A stretch of 36,186 nt of DNA, from positions 1 through 36,186 of the IMG/VR virus record IMGVR_UViG_3300042115_000005; one strand, given 5' to 3'. The notes under the pieces are model-generated. The model did no database searches. It worked only from the letters and a program-made list of their open reading frames with translations, and was not told the DNA's origin. Of this stretch, positions 33,668-36,186 are shown piece by piece. The position numbers and the translations under genes are program-made. Position 1 is the first letter of the stretch. The number at the start of each line of letters is the position of its first letter. Source of the DNA: a virus.

Positions 33668-33747
33668 ACTATTCCCTTACGGATGTTGGTGAGGTAGGAC
33701 AGTGCGCCCAGCGGAGAACCCTCAAAGACGAAGGCTCTCGACTTGGA

Positions 33748-33903
33748 TCACTTGCTTGCAGGAGTCTCAGAGGCCACTGGACAGGCCACAGAGTCAACCA
33801 TGAAGGTTGCATGGGGCGCGGTCACAACGTTGGCCTGACAGCCCGACAGAGCCAGCGAGAAGGCTAAGCACAGTGCAGCAGCGGTGAGGTTATGTACGGA
33901 CAT
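33748..33903 (-). CDS. 51-aa lipoprotein
   Basis: ATG at 33903 after ATAAGGAAACCTCTCA. Signal peptide MSVHNLTAAALCLAFSLALS is followed by lipobox L19-S20-G21-C22; the mature part is only 30 residues (CQANVVTAPHATFMVDS...). Residue +2 is Gln, so by the +2 rule outer-membrane sorting is expected. The n-region is unusual in lacking Lys/Arg. It is isolated by about 80 nt on each side from neighbouring genes. Phage early lipoproteins (T5 Llp type) block receptors against superinfection; that role here is inference. It is not nested in another frame as Rz1 spanins usually are. Confidence 0.75.
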   Translation of the reverse strand: MSVHNLTAAALCLAFSLALSGCQANVVTAPHATFMVDSVACPVASETPASK

Positions 33904-33979
33904 TGAGAGGTTTCCTTATGGTATGAACAGAGAGTTGTTCCCAATGGACCCTGTGTGAGAAGGCCCATCAGTGAATCGC

Positions 33980-34078
33980 TCACAGTGGATACGTGTAGTG
34001 GAACGTGAAGAAGCCTATGAGACACCCAACGGCTGCCGCTACGAGGAACACAGCGGACAGGATGATGGCGAACTTCAT
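33980..34078 (-). CDS. 32-aa membrane peptide
   Basis: ATG overlaps the preceding stop (ATGA) and GTGAGGAGTC gives a ribosome site close by. MKFAIILSAVFLVAAAVGCL then IGFFTFHYTYPL: one membrane helix with aromatic C-terminal end. VGC could be read as a weak lipobox, but no acceptable -3 residue pattern supports it clearly. It lies just upstream of the lipoprotein gene and may act with it (inference). Confidence 0.68.
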   Translation of the reverse strand: MKFAIILSAVFLVAAAVGCLIGFFTFHYTYPL

Positions 34079-34431
34079 GACTCCTCACCAGCCGTGGCCA
34101 GCTCATAGAGGGCCTCAGCAAGTGCGTTGGTAGAGTGGTCAGCGATCACCTCAGCTGGAGAGTTGCCGTAGATCAGTGCGAAGGACGCAGCGATCATCTT
34201 CTTGGAATCGCAGAGCCTCAGTGTGTCCTGATCGGTGGCCATGATGTTGTCCATGACTTCCTGTTCAGTGGTGGCGTATCGGACTTCCCAATCCTCACCG
34301 TTGTGGATAGACACGTTGTAGCCCAGCTTGAAGGCCTCAGTGATGAGCCTGCGAATAACTCGGCGTTCCCCGATGATGCGCTCGGCGGTCTGAGGGTACT
34401 TGGCTTTGATTTGCTCGTTGGTCATTTTCAT
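34075..34431 (-). CDS. Hypothetical early protein
   Basis: 118 residues; ATG overlaps the preceding stop (ATGA). Helical charged N-terminus (MTNEQIKAKYPQTAERIIGE), then RRLITEAFKLGYNVSIHNGE and an acidic C-terminal end. No membrane segment and no recognised family; composition suggests a small soluble alpha/beta protein. Confidence 0.72.
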   Translation of the reverse strand: MKMTNEQIKAKYPQTAERIIGERRVIRRLITEAFKLGYNVSIHNGEDWEVRYATTEQEVMDNIMATDQDTLRLCDSKKMIAASFALIYGNSPAEVIADHSTNALAEALYELATAGEES

Positions 34432-34646
34432 GAGCGTTTACCTTCGTTGAGTAGGTGAACTGTGATGGTGCCCACTTCGGACTCCAAGAAGCTTTCCGCG
34501 TCGATGCTCTTGGCGACCTTATTGAGGGCCTTAGCGAGTTCCTTGGCCTCCTTGGCGTTGAAGTACAGGGTCTCACCTTTGCCCGGTAGAGACAGTGCGA
34601 CAAACTCATGGAAGCGGTGCAGGTTGGCATTCAGTAAGCGGCCCAT
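34428..34646 (-). CDS. Hypothetical early protein
   Basis: 72 residues from the ATG at 34646, after CAGAGGTTTAATC; longer in-frame reading upstream overlaps the previous gene and is rejected. FHEFVALSLPGKGETLYFNA (beta hairpin-like), then AKELAKALNKVAKSIDAESF (helix), then GTITVHLLNEG. Compact beta-alpha-beta pattern. Function unknown. Confidence 0.7.
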   Translation of the reverse strand: MGRLLNANLHRFHEFVALSLPGKGETLYFNAKEAKELAKALNKVAKSIDAESFLESEVGTITVHLLNEGKRS

Positions 34647-34648
34647 GA

Positions 34649-35002
34649 TTAAACCTCTGTGTAGCGTGAGGATGGCTGGTAGGTGGCAAGGTGCTGATCC
34701 AGCGTTGTGAATTGCCAGTTGGCTCCACGTACAGCCCATTGAGGTGGGTACTCAGCGAGCATATCCGAGAAGGTGCCTCTGAGGACCTCCCAGCCGGTTC
34801 CTGTAGAGCGTGGTTGGTCGGTCTTGTAGTTGCCAAAGAACTTGAAGCCAGCCAGATCATACTGGAAGGAGGTGACGCGGGAGCCTTCAAGGTCCGTGTA
34901 GAGACCATGCGTTCCACTTGCAGCGATGAACACGCGGAACCCAGCGGCCTTGATCTCTTGGGCCAGTGCAGCGACAGCTTCGGTTTTGTAATTGGTGATC
35001 AT
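34649..35002 (-). CDS. Hypothetical early protein
   Basis: 117 residues from the ATG at 35002, with TCAGGAACTAACACC upstream; the frame upstream of it runs inside the previous gene. It begins with a helix (MITNYKTEAVAALAQEIKAA) followed by GFRVFIAASGTHGLYTDLEG and aromatic-rich stretches (FKFFGNYKTDQP; EYPPQWAVRG). No recognised domain. Confidence 0.72.
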   Translation of the reverse strand: MITNYKTEAVAALAQEIKAAGFRVFIAASGTHGLYTDLEGSRVTSFQYDLAGFKFFGNYKTDQPRSTGTGWEVLRGTFSDMLAEYPPQWAVRGANWQFTTLDQHLATYQPSSRYTEV

Positions 35003-35006
35003 GGTG

Positions 35007-35249
35007 TTAGTTCCTGATAGTGAGCTTTGCGATGTCCGACCAGCCTTGACGTAGTGCGTCCTCACGGATGCCTTGGTAGACATCATCCACGACAGACTCA
35101 ATGGTCTCCTTATGGGCCCCAGTGGCTTGCAGTGCGTCTCTGAATTCGTCTACAGAGAGGGCCTTGCCATCCAGCGTGAAGGTGAAACCGTTGTGGTACA
35201 CGTTGTAGCCAATTGCATACCCGGCGTATCGGTAGATGTACTTGGTCAT
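35007..35249 (-). CDS. Hypothetical early protein
   Basis: 80 residues; AACGAGGTGCGTCC before the ATG, four bases of overlap with the previous gene. Tyr-rich N-terminus (MTKYIYRYAGYAIGYNVYHN), then a helical acidic part (HKETIESVVDDVYQGIREDA). No known family. Confidence 0.72.
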   Translation of the reverse strand: MTKYIYRYAGYAIGYNVYHNGFTFTLDGKALSVDEFRDALQATGAHKETIESVVDDVYQGIREDALRQGWSDIAKLTIRN

Positions 35250-35542
35250 GGACGCACCTCGTTAGGCTCATAGACCGATGCAGAGCACAGCTTGATGAGG
35301 TCGCGCAGTTCACGCACTGAGGCGACCCTGAAGATGATCCCGGTGGTGTCCTCCACAAGCCAGTAGTGGCCTTCCCAGCCGCCCCAGTGCCCTACCGTGT
35401 AGACAAGATCCCGGTGGTAGACCTTGAGGAACGTGGGTTGCTTCTGAAGCGTTATGGCGAACTTGGAGAGCCTTACAGCCTCCTCAGCGGTGTTGATGGC
35501 TGGCATTGCGAGGATTGCAGCGGTCAAGTCATGGATACGCAT
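35246..35542 (-). CDS. Hypothetical early protein
   Basis: 98 residues; strong AAGGAGTAACGCACC ribosome site. Helical start (AAILAMPAINTAEEAVRLSK), then Trp/Tyr/Gly-rich beta region (YTVGHWGGWEGHYWLVEDTT) and a helical end (RELRDLIKLCSAS). The Trp-rich centre suggests a small protein-interaction domain; no family recognised. Confidence 0.72.
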   Translation of the reverse strand: MRIHDLTAAILAMPAINTAEEAVRLSKFAITLQKQPTFLKVYHRDLVYTVGHWGGWEGHYWLVEDTTGIIFRVASVRELRDLIKLCSASVYEPNEVRP

Positions 35543-35548
35543 GGTGCG

Positions 35549-35797
35549 TTACTCCTTGTCAGCGTTGAGGGCTTCGAGCAGGTCAGCCTTAGTGCGGTGC
35601 CATACGGCCTCAAGGACCCTACAGCGTGTCAGCGTGCTGTCCACCTCGTTGCGCAGCTTCTCCCACATGGGATGTGCAGAGGAGCCCTCAAAGCGCCCAA
35701 AGAGGACCTTAGCGGCACGGTGTTCATCCTCAGCCGTTGCTATGCGAGTGTCGAGGTCAGCCAGCTCCTTACGGAGTCGATCAGTGCGAGCGCTCAT
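35549..35797 (-). CDS. Helical early protein
   Basis: 82 residues, GGAGGGCTGAC before the ATG, two bases from the preceding stop. Mostly charged helix (DRLRKELADLDTRIATAEDE; LLEALNADKE), likely a two-helix coiled coil. Mildly acidic, but not acidic enough to argue for an Ocr-type DNA mimic. Confidence 0.7.
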   Translation of the reverse strand: MSARTDRLRKELADLDTRIATAEDEHRAAKVLFGRFEGSSAHPMWEKLRNEVDSTLTRCRVLEAVWHRTKADLLEALNADKE

Positions 35798-35798
35798 G

Positions 35799-36059
35799 TC
35801 AGCCCTCCACGACAGTCAGTGCGTTGACGCCACGGCCAATGAAGCAACGGCCAACGTTGGAGTAGATTGCACAGTAAACGCGGCGCCACTTCCCGTTGAA
35901 CTTAACGAGGTGAACCGTTGGAATGCGAGACCCATAGCCACTGGCGGTAAAGCTTAAGCCCAGCTTGTGGTGCCTCATAGGTGCCTCTTTGGACTCCACG
36001 GCGATGGTTTGCATTGGCTCACCAGCCTTTCCCACTTGAACGAACAGTTGCTTGTTCAT
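35799..36059 (-). CDS. Hypothetical early protein, most upstream gene in the window
   Basis: 86 residues; AAAGGAAACAGACC before the ATG. Basic, Gly/Arg-rich, beta-type composition (MRHHKLGLSFTASGYGSRIP; KFNGKWRRVYCAIYSNVGRC). No recognised family. The noncoding stretch upstream reaches the window edge. Confidence 0.72.
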   Translation of the reverse strand: MNKQLFVQVGKAGEPMQTIAVESKEAPMRHHKLGLSFTASGYGSRIPTVHLVKFNGKWRRVYCAIYSNVGRCFIGRGVNALTVVEG

Positions 36060-36186
36060 GGTCTGTTTCCTTTAGTGTTTGGGTTTACAGTCGTAGGCTC
36101 TCTTTGTACTGCAAGTGAGCCCACTGCTTTAAATCCTTTCACTGCCACGCACCGGCCTCAACTCTTCCCAGAGGATGCTGTTTCAG
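36060..36186. other. Noncoding stretch at the right edge
   Basis: 127 bases upstream of the first early gene. No full match to the phage promoter and no convincing -35/-10 pair: the best minus-strand pair is TTGCAG with TGTAAA at a 19-base spacing, which is poor. Strong early promoters and the left terminal repeat probably lie beyond the window. Confidence 0.5.

Noticed and set aside
35008-35030. CTCACTAT promoter core on the minus strand upstream of the gene at 35002
   Set aside because: Only the 8-base core matches; the A-rich upstream part, C-11/C-10 and the TTGC start are missing, and the bases encode the end of the upstream gene.
35549-35797. Ocr-like DNA mimic
   Set aside because: Helical and only mildly acidic, with many Arg/Lys; too small and wrong charge for an Ocr-type protein.

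Overview
The window is most of the genome of a T7-like podovirus (Autographiviridae, Studiervirinae-type). Every recognisable gene lies on the minus strand, so the T7 left-to-right order runs here from high to low coordinates. The genes follow T7 order closely: early genes, RNA polymerase (gp1), 1.1, DNA ligase (1.3), gp2, SSB (2.5), endonuclease I (3), amidase (3.5), primase-helicase (4), DNA polymerase (5), 5.5, 5.7, exonuclease (6), 6.5, 6.7, 7.3, portal (8), scaffold (9), capsid (10), tail tubes (11, 12), internal virion proteins (13-16) and the start of the tail fibre (17). Nine phage promoters resemble what I recall as the consensus of Pseudomonas phage gh-1 (TTAAAAACCCTCACTRT core), so a Pseudomonas-type host is the best inference. 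The fibre tip, lysis genes, terminase and genome ends are outside the window.

Region by region (minus-strand transcription, right to left). 36059-31823: about a dozen small, tightly overlapping early genes, mostly unrecognised. They include a 2-oxoglutarate/Fe(II) oxygenase, a tail-anchored protein, a 51-aa lipoprotein and a 32-aa membrane protein. 31813-31677: a phage promoter followed by an AT-rich, strongly palindromic leader, which is a candidate origin and/or RNase III site. 31676-26765: RNA polymerase, a gp1.1-like peptide, a gp1.2-position protein, ligase and a membrane coiled-coil protein, closed by a rho-independent terminator at the T7 TE position. 26699-23579: middle genes with a dNMP kinase, a 56-aa gp2-like inhibitor of host RNA polymerase, SSB, endonuclease I and amidase. 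23493-16627: nucleotidyltransferase, primase-helicase, polymerase, gp5.5-like and gp5.7-like host-control proteins, exonuclease and a 29-aa membrane peptide. 16561-1: virion genes, with a T-phi-like terminator directly after the capsid gene.

How it works together: host polymerase should transcribe the early block up to the terminator near 26.74 kb. The phage polymerase then uses the nine promoters. The four middle promoters carry G at -3 and the five late ones carry A, a clean split. The polymerase specificity loop (R746, D748, Q758) matches the C-11 C-10 ... T-8 bases of these promoters. Several transcripts begin with a stem-loop at or near +1. Eight genes too short for a routine ORF cutoff are annotated here, including the gp2 homologue and the lipoprotein. 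No tRNA, CRISPR array or insertion sequence was seen, and no gene-free stretch exceeds 300 bases.
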